A stretch of DNA of 27,421 nucleotides from SVQP01 sp045594445. Lineage in GTDB: Bacteria > Bacillota > Clostridia > Oscillospirales > CAG-272. The notes beneath the pieces are model-generated. The model had not been told where the DNA came from, searched no databases, and saw nothing but the letters and a program-made list of their open reading frames with translations. This document shows positions 8,440-15,989 of the stretch, piece after piece. The translations under genes were made by a program, and so were the position numbers. How positions within the stretch are numbered: the stretch's first letter is position 1; each line of letters begins with the position of its first letter. Location: the NCBI GenBank assembly GCA_045594445.1, contig JAZNYL010000102.1:1-27421 (forward strand), given 5' to 3'.

Positions 8440-8928
8440 ATGGAAAGAGTATCCAAGCATAATTATTATCTTGATATTGCACAAACGGTGGCCGAAAGAA
8501 GCACCTGCCTGCGCAAAAAGTACGGCTCGATCATCGTCAAAAACGACGTCATCGTGTCCACAGGCTACAACGGCTCTCCCCGAGGCCGCAAGAATTGCTC
8601 GGATATTTCCTATTGCATGCGTGAGCATTTGCAGATTCCTCGCGGAGAGAGATACGAGCTTTGCCGCTCGGTGCACGGCGAGGCCAACGCCATCATTGCA
8701 GCATCTCGCGAGCAGATGCTGGGTGCGGATCTTTACATGGCTTGCGTGGATCCCAAGGACGGCTCGATCGTGGGTGGCACCTGCTCTTGCATGATGTGCA
8801 AGAGAATGGTGATCAACGCAGGCATTGCGCGCGTCATCATTCGTGATACCAAGGACGAATTCCGCATCATTGACGTCGCCGATTGGATCGAGAACGATGA
8901 CTCTTTGAGCGGTCAGTTCGGCTATTAA
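8440..8928 (+). CDS. dCMP deaminase family protein (ComEB-like)
   Basis: A 162-residue zinc-dependent cytidine/deoxycytidylate deaminase. The active-site His79 and Glu81 are in HGEANAI; the zinc ligands Cys117 and Cys120 are in TCSCMMCKR. Extra Cys53, Cys59 and Cys75 upstream fit the second structural zinc known in some dCMP deaminases. The likely reaction is dCMP to dUMP, feeding thymidylate synthesis in the cytoplasm. The N-terminal STCLRKKYGSIIVKND and GYNGSPRG are typical of the family. The start has AAGGAG 5 nt upstream. It heads an operon that continues with a lipoprotein, rimI and tsaD. Confidence 0.88.
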   Translation: MERVSKHNYYLDIAQTVAERSTCLRKKYGSIIVKNDVIVSTGYNGSPRGRKNCSDISYCMREHLQIPRGERYELCRSVHGEANAIIAASREQMLGADLYMACVDPKDGSIVGGTCSCMMCKRMVINAGIARVIIRDTKDEFRIIDVADWIENDDSLSGQFGY

Positions 8929-8938
8929 GGAGATTTTT

Positions 8939-9604
8939 ATGAGAATTCGATGGATATCGCTTGCCTTAGCAGGCGTCATGCTGCTCTGCCTTTGTGCGTG
9001 CGGCGCAAAAATTGAATATAATCAAGAGGACGGCAGCTACAAGGATAAGCGCGGCAACGAATATTTGCGCGCTCCCTCCTGCTACGAGCCGGTCTCCTAT
9101 CTTTCCGAGGAGCCCTGGGGCACCTTGGTTGCGGGCATCGGCGAGTTTGAGCTGTTTGCCGTTGCGCACGCCGAGGAGGGCGATTGGCTGACCACGGCAG
9201 ACGGTGACGTGCTGTATAGAAAAGGCGTCGCGCTGCCCACGCTGCAGGAGTTTTCGGCTGACCAGATACTGATCTGCCGCGAGGGAGAGATCATCCACGC
9301 GTTTGCGCGCGTGGAAACGCAGGCAGAGATCAACGAGATCGTGACCGCTTACTTAGAGGGCGAGAGCATTCCGTACCCCAGCCGCATGGCAGAGCAGAGC
9401 CTGAGACTGCGCATGACCTCGGAGGAATATCCCTTCCTGTATTACCGCCTGACTTATCTGGAATACGGCAGCGACGTGATCGTGTATTCAACGGACGAGA
9501 ACGGACAGGAGATTGAGACCAATTACGGCAAGTATTTTATTTACAACAGAGACGACGGCAGATGCGTGCCCGTGGGTGACGTGCTGCACAAATATGTAGA
9601 GTGA
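8939..9604 (+). CDS. Lipoprotein of unknown function
   Basis: A 221-residue protein with a signal peptide ending in a lipobox, LCAC, with Cys21 as the expected lipidated residue, so it should sit on the outer face of the membrane. The mature part is acidic, mixed alpha/beta in appearance, and I recognise no domain. It starts 10 nt after the dCMP deaminase stop with AAGGAG, and its stop TGA shares one base with the rimI ATG (TGATG), so translation is probably coupled. Its place among cytoplasmic housekeeping genes gives no hint of its job. Confidence 0.8.
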   Translation: MRIRWISLALAGVMLLCLCACGAKIEYNQEDGSYKDKRGNEYLRAPSCYEPVSYLSEEPWGTLVAGIGEFELFAVAHAEEGDWLTTADGDVLYRKGVALPTLQEFSADQILICREGEIIHAFARVETQAEINEIVTAYLEGESIPYPSRMAEQSLRLRMTSEEYPFLYYRLTYLEYGSDVIVYSTDENGQEIETNYGKYFIYNRDDGRCVPVGDVLHKYVE

Positions 9605-10065
9605 TGGAACAGAACAAGAAAAGAAAGAGAATTTATACGCATGCCATGACGGCAGAGCATATCCCGGGCGTTGCGGAGCTGGAAAAGCTGTGCTTTTCCG
9701 CGCCCTGGAGCGCGCAGAGCCTGGAGCTTTTGACGCGTGAGGGCATCGGCACTGGCGTGGTGTACGTGGAGGACGGTAAGGTCGTTGCGTACGGCGGCAT
9801 GCTGTGCGTGGTGGATCAGGGACAGATCACCAACATTGCCGTGCATCCCGATTATCGCCGCCGCGGCATTGGCAAGGCGATTGTGGGTGCCTTGCTCAAG
9901 CACGCCATGGACGAGAGATTTGAGGAGGTCACGCTGGAGGTGCGCAAATCCAACGAGGCGGCACAGGCGCTGTATCGCTCCATGGGCTTTCGCGCCATCG
10001 CCACGCGTCCGGGCTTTTATTCCAAGCCCACCGAGGATGGCGTGATCATGACGGCATATTTGTAA
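9604..10065 (+). CDS. rimI: Ribosomal-protein-alanine N-acetyltransferase
   Basis: A 153-residue GNAT enzyme. The acetyl-CoA loop is RRRGIGKAI, and the family pattern ITNIAVHPDYRRRG...LEVRKSNEAAQALYRSMGF is complete. RimI acetylates the N-terminal alanine of ribosomal protein S18 in E. coli. I used ATG 9604, which overlaps the preceding TGA by one base; a GTG at 9601 in the same frame is possible. It lies 21 nt before tsaD; rimI next to tsa genes is common in Firmicutes. The usual tsaB and tsaE partners are not in this window. Confidence 0.88.
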   Translation: MEQNKKRKRIYTHAMTAEHIPGVAELEKLCFSAPWSAQSLELLTREGIGTGVVYVEDGKVVAYGGMLCVVDQGQITNIAVHPDYRRRGIGKAIVGALLKHAMDERFEEVTLEVRKSNEAAQALYRSMGFRAIATRPGFYSKPTEDGVIMTAYL

Positions 10066-10086
10066 TTTCGTAATTTCGGAGAGTTT

Positions 10087-11094
10087 ATGTATATTTTTGG
10101 CATGGAGAGCTCCTGCGACGAAACGTCTGCGGCGGTCATTTACGCGGACGAGACAGGAAATTTAACGATCAAATCCAATATCGTGGCCTCTCAGGTGGAC
10201 GTGCACCGTTTGTACGGCGGCGTCGTGCCCGAGATTGCCAGTCGCGCGCACGTGGAGGCGGTCTCGCGCATCACGCGCGAGGCGCTGGATACCGCGGGTA
10301 TTACGGTTTCGGATCTTGACTGCGTGGCGGTCACGGCTAATCCCGGCCTGATCGGTGCGCTTCTGGTAGGCGTCAATTTCGCCAAATCCTTTGCTTATGC
10401 AAATAAGATTCCGCTTGTGGCAGTCAACCATATTCACGCGCACGTGGGCGCTGCGTATCTTGCGCATCAGGGGCTCAAGGCACCTTATATCGCCTTGGTG
10501 GTTTCCGGCGGTCATACGCAGTTTTACAGAGTGGATACCGACACCAAGTATACCGAGATCGGCGGCACGCGCGACGACGCCGCAGGCGAGTCGTTTGACA
10601 AGGTCGGCCGCGTGATCGGTATGCCGTATCCCGGCGGAGCAGCGCTGGATAAGCTGGCCTACGAGGGAAATCCCAAGGCGTACGCGCTGCCTTCTCCCGC
10701 ACTTGCGGGGGACAGCCCGGATTTTTCCTTCTCGGGCATCAAAACGGCCGCGCTCAATCTGATCAACGGCGCAGCACAGCGCGGCGAGCAGATCAATGCG
10801 GCGGACATGGCGGCAAGCTATACCGACACCATTGTCAAGGGCATCGTCAAGCAGACCGAAAAGGTGCTGATCTCAACCGGCACCAAGGTGCTGGTCATGG
10901 CGGGTGGCGTGGCGGCAAATTCACATTTGCGCCGTGCGCTGCAGGCGCTGTGCGACGCGCATAAGGTCGCGCTGGTCGTGCCTCCCGTCTCGCTTTGCGG
11001 GGATAACGGAGCCATGGTCGCAGCAGCCGGCTACTTTGCCTTTATGGACGGTGAGCGAGCGGGCACCGACCTCAACGCAAGCGCGTACGACTGA
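10087..11094 (+). CDS. tsaD: tRNA threonylcarbamoyladenosine transferase TsaD
   Basis: A 335-residue ASKHA-fold protein that, with TsaB and TsaE, moves threonylcarbamoyl from TC-AMP onto A37 of ANN-decoding tRNAs. It starts with GMESSCDETS (family consensus GIESSCDET). Metal ligands are His115 and His119 in HIHAH and Asp306 in CGDNGAM. The nucleotide-binding GGHTQF and GGVAANSHLR stretches are intact and the length is normal. It is the last gene of the operon from 8440. No convincing terminator follows; the DnaA-box region begins about 80 nt downstream. Confidence 0.95.
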   Translation: MYIFGMESSCDETSAAVIYADETGNLTIKSNIVASQVDVHRLYGGVVPEIASRAHVEAVSRITREALDTAGITVSDLDCVAVTANPGLIGALLVGVNFAKSFAYANKIPLVAVNHIHAHVGAAYLAHQGLKAPYIALVVSGGHTQFYRVDTDTKYTEIGGTRDDAAGESFDKVGRVIGMPYPGGAALDKLAYEGNPKAYALPSPALAGDSPDFSFSGIKTAALNLINGAAQRGEQINAADMAASYTDTIVKGIVKQTEKVLISTGTKVLVMAGGVAANSHLRRALQALCDAHKVALVVPPVSLCGDNGAMVAAAGYFAFMDGERAGTDLNASAYD

Positions 11095-11171
11095 GTCGGT
11101 AAGACGCATTTGTCAACCCCTTTTTTGAAAATAAATCATTTTCGTCAAAAGGACGAAATTTGATACGAATT

Positions 11172-11440
11172 TGTGAATAATCAAAGCCAACGGATTTTCC
11201 ACATAAGTTTTCAACAGGGTGTGGAAAACGTAGTGGGAAACTGAATTATGCAGGAATTTATGCATGGAAAAACGTGGAAAAACCGCGAAAAAGGTCGCAT
11301 CTATAAGCGAAACTGTGGATAAGCCTGTGGAAACTGTTGATAACTTTATGCAAAAAACAAGGTGTTGAAAACTTTTCGGCTTTCAAAATTTTGTTGGAAA
11401 GTCAAAATTTTCACAAGAAAAAATATCGTCGTTTTTCACA
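11172..11440. promoter_or_regulatory. Cluster of DnaA-box-like 9-mers upstream of rex
   Basis: This fills the 372-nt gene-free gap (11095-11466). Nine-mers within two mismatches of TTATCCACA (either strand): TGTGAATAA 11172-11180, TTTTCCACA 11195-11203, TTTTCAACA 11208-11216, TGTGGAAAA 11220-11228, CGTGGAAAA 11273-11281, TGTGGATAA 11314-11322 (perfect), TGTGGAAAC 11326-11334, TGTTGATAA 11335-11343, TGTTGAAAA 11363-11371 and TTTTTCACA 11432-11440. The region is AT-rich. I could not find a clear sigma-A promoter for rex in it. Confidence 0.65.
11268..11292. other. Helically phased A5 tracts (predicted bent DNA)
   Basis: Three A5 runs at 11268-11272, 11278-11282 and 11288-11292 repeat at exactly 10 bp, the pattern that produces intrinsic curvature. 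They lie between two groups of DnaA-like boxes. Confidence 0.7.
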
Positions 11441-11466
11441 AAAAGACGCCCCGGGAGGTATGAATT

Positions 11467-12204
11467 TTGGCATACGAAGAACTGGAAAAACAAGCGAACG
11501 AATCCATGGAAGGACATAAGGAGCACGGCACCAAGCCGTATATTTCCCCTGCAGTTGTGCGCAGATTGCCGCGCTATTATCGCTATCTGCGCGAGCTTCT
11601 GACGCAGGGCATTACGCGCATCAGCTCAAGCGAGCTGTCCGCGCGCATGAACGTTACCGCATCGCAGATCCGTCAGGACCTCAATTGCTTTGGCGGCTTT
11701 GGCCAGCAGGGCTACGGCTATAACGTGCACTATCTCTTTACCTGTATCAGCGAAATTCTGGGCGTAGGCGCGGGATTTCATGCCATCATCATCGGCGCGG
11801 GCGATCTGGGCAGAGCGCTGGTGCATCTGTCCATGTTTGAAAAGCGCGGCGTGGATATCCTTGGCATGTTTGATTCCGATCCCGGCATGGCGGGCATTGA
11901 AGTCGCGGGCGTGACCATCTATCCTCTGCACGAGCTGGAGCAGTTCTGTGCACAGAATCAGGTGGATATCGCGGTGCTGACGCTGCCCAAGGAGGACGTA
12001 CCCGCGGTGGCCGAGAGACTTGTCAAGTGCGGCGTCAAGGGTCTTTGGAACTACATGGGCGTCGAGCTGGATTACAGCCGCGACGATATCGTGATTGAAA
12101 ACGTGCATCTGGGCGATTCTCTGATGATTCTGAATTACGAGATCTGCCGTAAGATGCAGGAAAAGCGTGAGGCAGGACAGAGTACGCCTGCTTGTGAGGA
12201 GTAA
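11467..12204 (+). CDS. rex: Redox-sensing transcriptional repressor Rex
   Basis: A 245-residue NADH/NAD+ sensor that represses fermentation and respiration genes when NADH is low. The N-terminal winged helix (about 25-95) holds the recognition helix region TASQIRQDLNCFGGFGQQGYGY. The Rossmann domain follows with GAGDLG at 110-115. I chose a TTG start at 11467 because GGGAGGT lies 7 nt upstream; the ATG at 11460 is in another frame. The N-terminus is about 20 residues longer than many Rex proteins, and the C-terminus is short and polar. It is the first gene of a cluster with a DnaD protein and a helicase-loader ATPase, starting 8 nt before the DnaD gene. Confidence 0.93.
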   Translation: MAYEELEKQANESMEGHKEHGTKPYISPAVVRRLPRYYRYLRELLTQGITRISSSELSARMNVTASQIRQDLNCFGGFGQQGYGYNVHYLFTCISEILGVGAGFHAIIIGAGDLGRALVHLSMFEKRGVDILGMFDSDPGMAGIEVAGVTIYPLHELEQFCAQNQVDIAVLTLPKEDVPAVAERLVKCGVKGLWNYMGVELDYSRDDIVIENVHLGDSLMILNYEICRKMQEKREAGQSTPACEE

Positions 12205-12211
12205 GAGATTT

Positions 12212-13288
12212 ATGGCAATTGAGATACATTACGGAAACGGCGTGGTCGTGCTGCCTCAAAAGGCGGTCAAGGCCGCGGGGGAAGCCGAAAAGAGCGACCT
12301 TGCGGTGCTGCTTGCGCTACTTGCGGATCAATCCCTGTGCCGCGAATACGGTCGGCAGGGAAGCACCGAGGCGCTGATGCAGGCAAGCGGCTGCAGCGAG
12401 GACGAGGTGCGCTCGGCGATTGCATTCTGGCGAGGCGCGGGCGTGCTGAGCGTGAGTGCCGAGAAAAAGAAAAAGGCGCAGCCCGAGCAAGAGGAAAAAA
12501 AGCCCGATTCTGCTTGTGCTCCCGTGCAGCAAAGCGCACCCGCAGCAGAGGTCAGCGGAGCGGTACTGCTCAAAAAGACCGACGAGCTGCCCAAATATAC
12601 CACGGCCGAGCTTGGCAATCTGCTGGAAGCAAGACCGGAAACCGCAGCGCTGCTGCAGGAATGTCAGAATCTGTTTGGCAAGCTGTTTTCCACGCACGAG
12701 GTCAACACCGTGCTGGGGCTGACCGATTATCTGGGGCTTGACACCGAGTACGTGCTCATTCTCGTCACGCACTATTGCAGATATTGCAAGCAGCAGGATA
12801 AGCGCTCCTCGGTGCGAGGTCTTGAAAAGCTGGCGATCTCGCTATACGATCGCGGCATCACGGATATGGCCGCGCTGCAGGAAGAATTGATGCGTCAGGA
12901 GGAGCTGCAGAAAACCGAGGGCCAGTTGCGCGCGCTGTTCGGCATTGGCTCGCGTGCGCTGACCACCAAGGAAAAGCGCATGTTCTCGGATTGGGTACAT
13001 ACGTATCATTTTGGAATGGATATGATCACCAAGGCGTTTGAGATTGGCATGGACAGCTCTCCCGATGCGTCGGTGGCGTACATTGATTCCATTCTCAAGC
13101 GTTGGCACGCGGAGGGTATCCGCACTCTTGCGGACGTAGAGGCGGACCAAGCCGCACACGAGGGCAAAAAGGCAAAGGGCAAAAAGGCAGAGGAGCCGAG
13201 TGGCAGCTTTGATACCGACGATTTCTTTGACGCTGCCATGCGCAAAAGCCTTGGCGACAATTACGACGAGATTATGAAAAAGGAGTAA
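12212..13288 (+). CDS. DnaD-domain replication/primosome protein
   Basis: A 358-residue protein. Residues 1-85 look like a winged-helix-type N-terminal domain, and 86-125 is a Lys/Glu/Ala/Pro linker. Two DnaD/DnaB C-terminal type domains (DDBH2) follow: about 128-230 (with LGLDTEYVLILVTHYCRYC) and about 236-312, the latter carrying the YxxxILKRW-type motif YIDSILKRW (290-298). In B. subtilis, DnaD helps remodel DNA and recruit the helicase during initiation and restart. The start at ATG 12212 has GAGGAG 10 nt upstream, overlapping the end of rex. It is followed after 3 nt by the loader-like ATPase, so the two are probably co-translated partners. Confidence 0.87.
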   Translation: MAIEIHYGNGVVVLPQKAVKAAGEAEKSDLAVLLALLADQSLCREYGRQGSTEALMQASGCSEDEVRSAIAFWRGAGVLSVSAEKKKKAQPEQEEKKPDSACAPVQQSAPAAEVSGAVLLKKTDELPKYTTAELGNLLEARPETAALLQECQNLFGKLFSTHEVNTVLGLTDYLGLDTEYVLILVTHYCRYCKQQDKRSSVRGLEKLAISLYDRGITDMAALQEELMRQEELQKTEGQLRALFGIGSRALTTKEKRMFSDWVHTYHFGMDMITKAFEIGMDSSPDASVAYIDSILKRWHAEGIRTLADVEADQAAHEGKKAKGKKAEEPSGSFDTDDFFDAAMRKSLGDNYDEIMKKE

Positions 13289-13291
13289 GGC

Positions 13292-14266
13292 ATGGGATAC
13301 AATCAGGAAAATTTCCGCAGAATCCGCGAGGAATACAGCCGTAAGTATCTGCAGGTGCAAGAGGCGGCAAGCCGCAGAAGAGAAGAGATCCACGCCATTC
13401 TGCCCGAGGTGCGCGAGATAGACGCGCAGCTTTCGGACATGGGCCTTCGCATCATGCAGGCCGCGTTGCAGAGCGAGAATTATCAGGAAGCGCTTGCAGA
13501 GATCGAAGCGCAGTCGCATGCTTTGGAGCAGAGAAGAGCCGAGGTGCTGATCAAGCATGGATTTCCCGCCGACTATACTGCACCGCAGTATGAATGCGCG
13601 TCTTGCGGAGATACCGGCTATATTGACTATAAAATGTGCGATTGTATGCGCAAAAAGCTGATTTTAGCGGGATACGAGTCCAGCGGCATCGGCTCTTTGA
13701 TGCAGGCGCAAAGCTTTGAGAATTTCTCTCTGGACTACTATAAGGCCGATCGCATGACCTACCTGCTCATGCAAAGCAATTTTGCCAAGGCAAGGGAATA
13801 CGCGGCAAGCTTCCACCCTGCAAAAAGCGAAAACCTTGCCATGTTTGGCGATACGGGACTTGGTAAGACCCACCTGTCCACCGCGATTGCCCGAGAGGTG
13901 ATCGAGGGCGGCTGGGACGTGGTGTACGTCAGCTGTTTGGATATGTTTGCAGATTATGAGGCGCAACGCTTTGGCAACAGCACGGGCACGCCCACGGGCG
14001 CGGATTTATCACGCTATACCGATTGTGATCTTTTGATCATCGACGATCTTGGCACCGAGATGACCAATCAGTTCACTACCTCCTGCCTGTACGGCCTGCT
14101 CAATACGCGTCTTAACAGGCATCTGCCGGTCATTCTGAGCACCAATCTGGAGACCGATGAGTTCCGCAAGCGTTATTGGGATCGCATCACCAGCCGCGTG
14201 CTTGGCAACTTCACCGTCATGCGCTTCAAGGGAACAGATATCAGAAGACAAAAATTAAGCAAATAA
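13292..14266 (+). CDS. DnaI/DnaC-type helicase-loader AAA+ ATPase
   Basis: A 324-residue protein. Residues 1-90 are a charged, probably coiled-coil N-terminus. A zinc-binding motif has Cys102, Cys105, Cys116 and Cys118, as in DnaI's N-terminal zinc module. The AAA+ core has Walker A GDTGLGKT (186-193), Walker B LLIIDDLG (247-254) and sensor 1 STN (283-285). DnaI/DnaC load the replicative helicase at the origin or restarted forks. IstB-like transposon ATPases share the core, but the zinc motif, the DnaD neighbour and the absence of an IS element favour a loader. A terminator follows directly after the stop. Confidence 0.87.
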   Translation: MGYNQENFRRIREEYSRKYLQVQEAASRRREEIHAILPEVREIDAQLSDMGLRIMQAALQSENYQEALAEIEAQSHALEQRRAEVLIKHGFPADYTAPQYECASCGDTGYIDYKMCDCMRKKLILAGYESSGIGSLMQAQSFENFSLDYYKADRMTYLLMQSNFAKAREYAASFHPAKSENLAMFGDTGLGKTHLSTAIAREVIEGGWDVVYVSCLDMFADYEAQRFGNSTGTPTGADLSRYTDCDLLIIDDLGTEMTNQFTTSCLYGLLNTRLNRHLPVILSTNLETDEFRKRYWDRITSRVLGNFTVMRFKGTDIRRQKLSK

Positions 14267-14270
14267 AAGA

Positions 14271-14302
14271 GATCTCCGACACGACCGTGTCGGAGATCTT
14301 TT
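14271..14302. terminator. Bidirectional terminator between the loader ATPase and the GltS-type gene
   Basis: A perfect 12-bp stem (GATCTCCGACAC / GTGTCGGAGATC) with loop GACC. TTTT follows on the plus strand, and TCTTTTATTT follows on the minus strand, so it can serve both convergent genes. Confidence 0.9.
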
Positions 14303-14315
14303 GTGATTCTTCGCG

Positions 14316-15848
14316 TTATTCTTTAGCTTTTTTTGCTGCTTTTTTTGCTGCTTTCTTGGCGTATGCCTTTTTGAAGAAGGCTTTGCGGAACAGGATCACG
14401 GTGTACACGACCCAAGCGACCGCCAGGACTGCCAGCACGACCCAGCAATGCTCGATGGTGTCGCAGATGTTGAACAAGAGCAGCAGCACGCCGCCAAAGG
14501 CGATGGCGGGAATGCCCTGGAGCACTAAGTTGTTGGCTGCGGGAGTCTCAAACTTGGGGTCGATCTCGCGCAACAGGATCATACCGTTGCTGGCCGTACC
14601 CGTCAGCATACCGAACATGGAGAAGAACGCCTCGTTGTGGTAGTCGGGGTAGAGGTGGTTGCAGGCCAGACGCAGGTAGATAAAGGTTGCGATCGCACCC
14701 AGCGCGCACACAATCAGAAGCTGCCACCACATGCCGGAAAGCTGCGAGAGGTCAATGGCTGCAACGCCCGCAATGATCATCAAGTCGAACATAAAGCCAC
14801 TGATACGATCGAGGAGGTAATTGTTGGTCAACTCTCTGTGCATCAGCTTGCCCTTCTTGAGCATCTTGATCACCCAGCGAACCACGGCTGCAAGAATGGT
14901 ACCCAGCAGGAAGTTAAAGCCCCAGATCAGGTTGATATTGACAAGGCGCATGATCAGATAAGTGATTGCATATACCAAGAAGACCATGCAGAAATTGATG
15001 GTGAATTTGTCCACCGATTCAGTCACAGGAATCTCGCCCTCGCTGACAAAGTCCTCCAAAGTATCCTTCAGACCCTCTTCGCTGCGCAGCTTGAGCTTGC
15101 CCTTTTTGCGCAGGATGTTCATGTAGATAACGCCAACCACGCTTGCCACGATAAAGCCGACTGTTGCAATGGTTAAGCCCCAGGTCGTGCCGCCGGCGAA
15201 GCCGAAGTCGGTCTCGTACATTTTGCCGTAATTGAGTGCCTGGCCCGTACCCTGGCCAAAGCCAAGTGCCAGAATGACGCCGCCGCCGGGGAAGAAGCCA
15301 ATCAGATAGAACAGCACCACAGTCACCGCAAGACCGACAAGGCCCTGAATGACGTAGGTTGCTGCGGTCAGGATGCCGGTTTCCATGACCTTACCCGCGC
15401 TGGTCTTTTGCGAATCCTTTGCCTGCTTGAGGCCGAGCGCGATAAAGCCGATGCCGAGTGCGTGATACGTAATAATTTCCATCGTAGCCTGATTGACCAC
15501 GTTGTCATAGAAGGGGAGCAGCTTGAAAAGCAGAATCAGAAGGCCGCCCAGAAGCGAGGTGGGGATCAGACTTCTGCGGATAAAGGGAATCTTGCGGCGC
15601 AGAATATTGCCCACAAGCAGGGCTAAGATCAGAATAAAGATCTGGATTAAAAACGACCACACGCCCTCGTCGCCAAAGGACTCGATCGAGGCAATATCCT
15701 CTGCGGGATCCTCTGCTGCCTCGGCCACGGTGGTGTCGGCAGAGGTATCGGGTGCGGATTCGGCATACGCGACTACGCTGCCAAGGGAGAGGCAAGTCAT
15801 GCACACCACAACCGTTACGATCAGAAAAATAAGAGATTTTCTTGACAT
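14316..15848 (-). CDS. GltS-type (ESS family) sodium:glutamate symporter
   Basis: A 510-residue membrane protein with two repeated halves as in the ESS family. The glycine-rich re-entrant signatures are GFGQGTGQALNYG (about 196-208) and GMLTGTASNGMILL (413-426). Glutamate is the family's usual substrate, but specificity here is inferred. The start at ATG 15848 follows GAAGGAT; the frame is open further upstream without a ribosome site. Unusual points: a signal-peptide-like N-terminus ending near AYA-E (about residue 29), then an acidic Ser/Thr/Asp stretch before the first helix at about 64, and a C-terminal tail of KKAA repeats coded by T7 homopolymers. The gene stands alone between its own promoter and the shared terminator. 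Confidence 0.8.
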   Translation of the reverse strand: MSRKSLIFLIVTVVVCMTCLSLGSVVAYAESAPDTSADTTVAEAAEDPAEDIASIESFGDEGVWSFLIQIFILILALLVGNILRRKIPFIRRSLIPTSLLGGLLILLFKLLPFYDNVVNQATMEIITYHALGIGFIALGLKQAKDSQKTSAGKVMETGILTAATYVIQGLVGLAVTVVLFYLIGFFPGGGVILALGFGQGTGQALNYGKMYETDFGFAGGTTWGLTIATVGFIVASVVGVIYMNILRKKGKLKLRSEEGLKDTLEDFVSEGEIPVTESVDKFTINFCMVFLVYAITYLIMRLVNINLIWGFNFLLGTILAAVVRWVIKMLKKGKLMHRELTNNYLLDRISGFMFDLMIIAGVAAIDLSQLSGMWWQLLIVCALGAIATFIYLRLACNHLYPDYHNEAFFSMFGMLTGTASNGMILLREIDPKFETPAANNLVLQGIPAIAFGGVLLLLFNICDTIEHCWVVLAVLAVAWVVYTVILFRKAFFKKAYAKKAAKKAAKKAKE

Positions 15849-15881
15849 ACTAAAATCCTTCTTTCCTAATTTGGTGTTACA

Positions 15882-15910
15882 ATTATAACAAATTTTGGTA
15901 CGCTTGTCAA
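15882..15910 (-). promoter_or_regulatory. Consensus sigma-A promoter of the GltS-type gene
   Basis: On the minus strand, TTGACA (15910-15905), a 17-nt spacer and TATAAT (15887-15882) with TG before the -10: full consensus, likely strong. Confidence 0.9.
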
Positions 15911-15951
15911 GAATATTGGGTGTTTCTTTGCTGAAATATAAGTGAAAAAGA

Positions 15952-15980
15952 CCGTGAGTGCAGCAAGGCTGCACTCACGG
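15952..15980 (-). terminator. Terminator of the exported glycosidase operon
   Basis: A perfect 13-bp stem (CCGTGAGTGCAGC / GCTGCACTCACGG) with a 3-nt loop, starting 9 nt past the stop of the lipoprotein gene and followed on the minus strand by TCTTTTT. Confidence 0.9.
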
Positions 15981-15989
15981 AAAGGGATT

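Noticed and set aside
11172..11440. Chromosomal origin oriC
   Set aside because: Boxes and bent DNA fit, but dnaA, dnaN and rpmH are absent and the genes to the left run toward the site. Kept only as a DnaA-box cluster.
11337..11519. 60-codon frame overlapping the start of rex
   Set aside because: It crosses the DnaA-box region and the rex ribosome site in another frame, with no site of its own.
13292..14266. IstB-type transposition ATPase
   Set aside because: No transposase or inverted ends nearby; the zinc motif and the adjacent DnaD gene favour a helicase loader.
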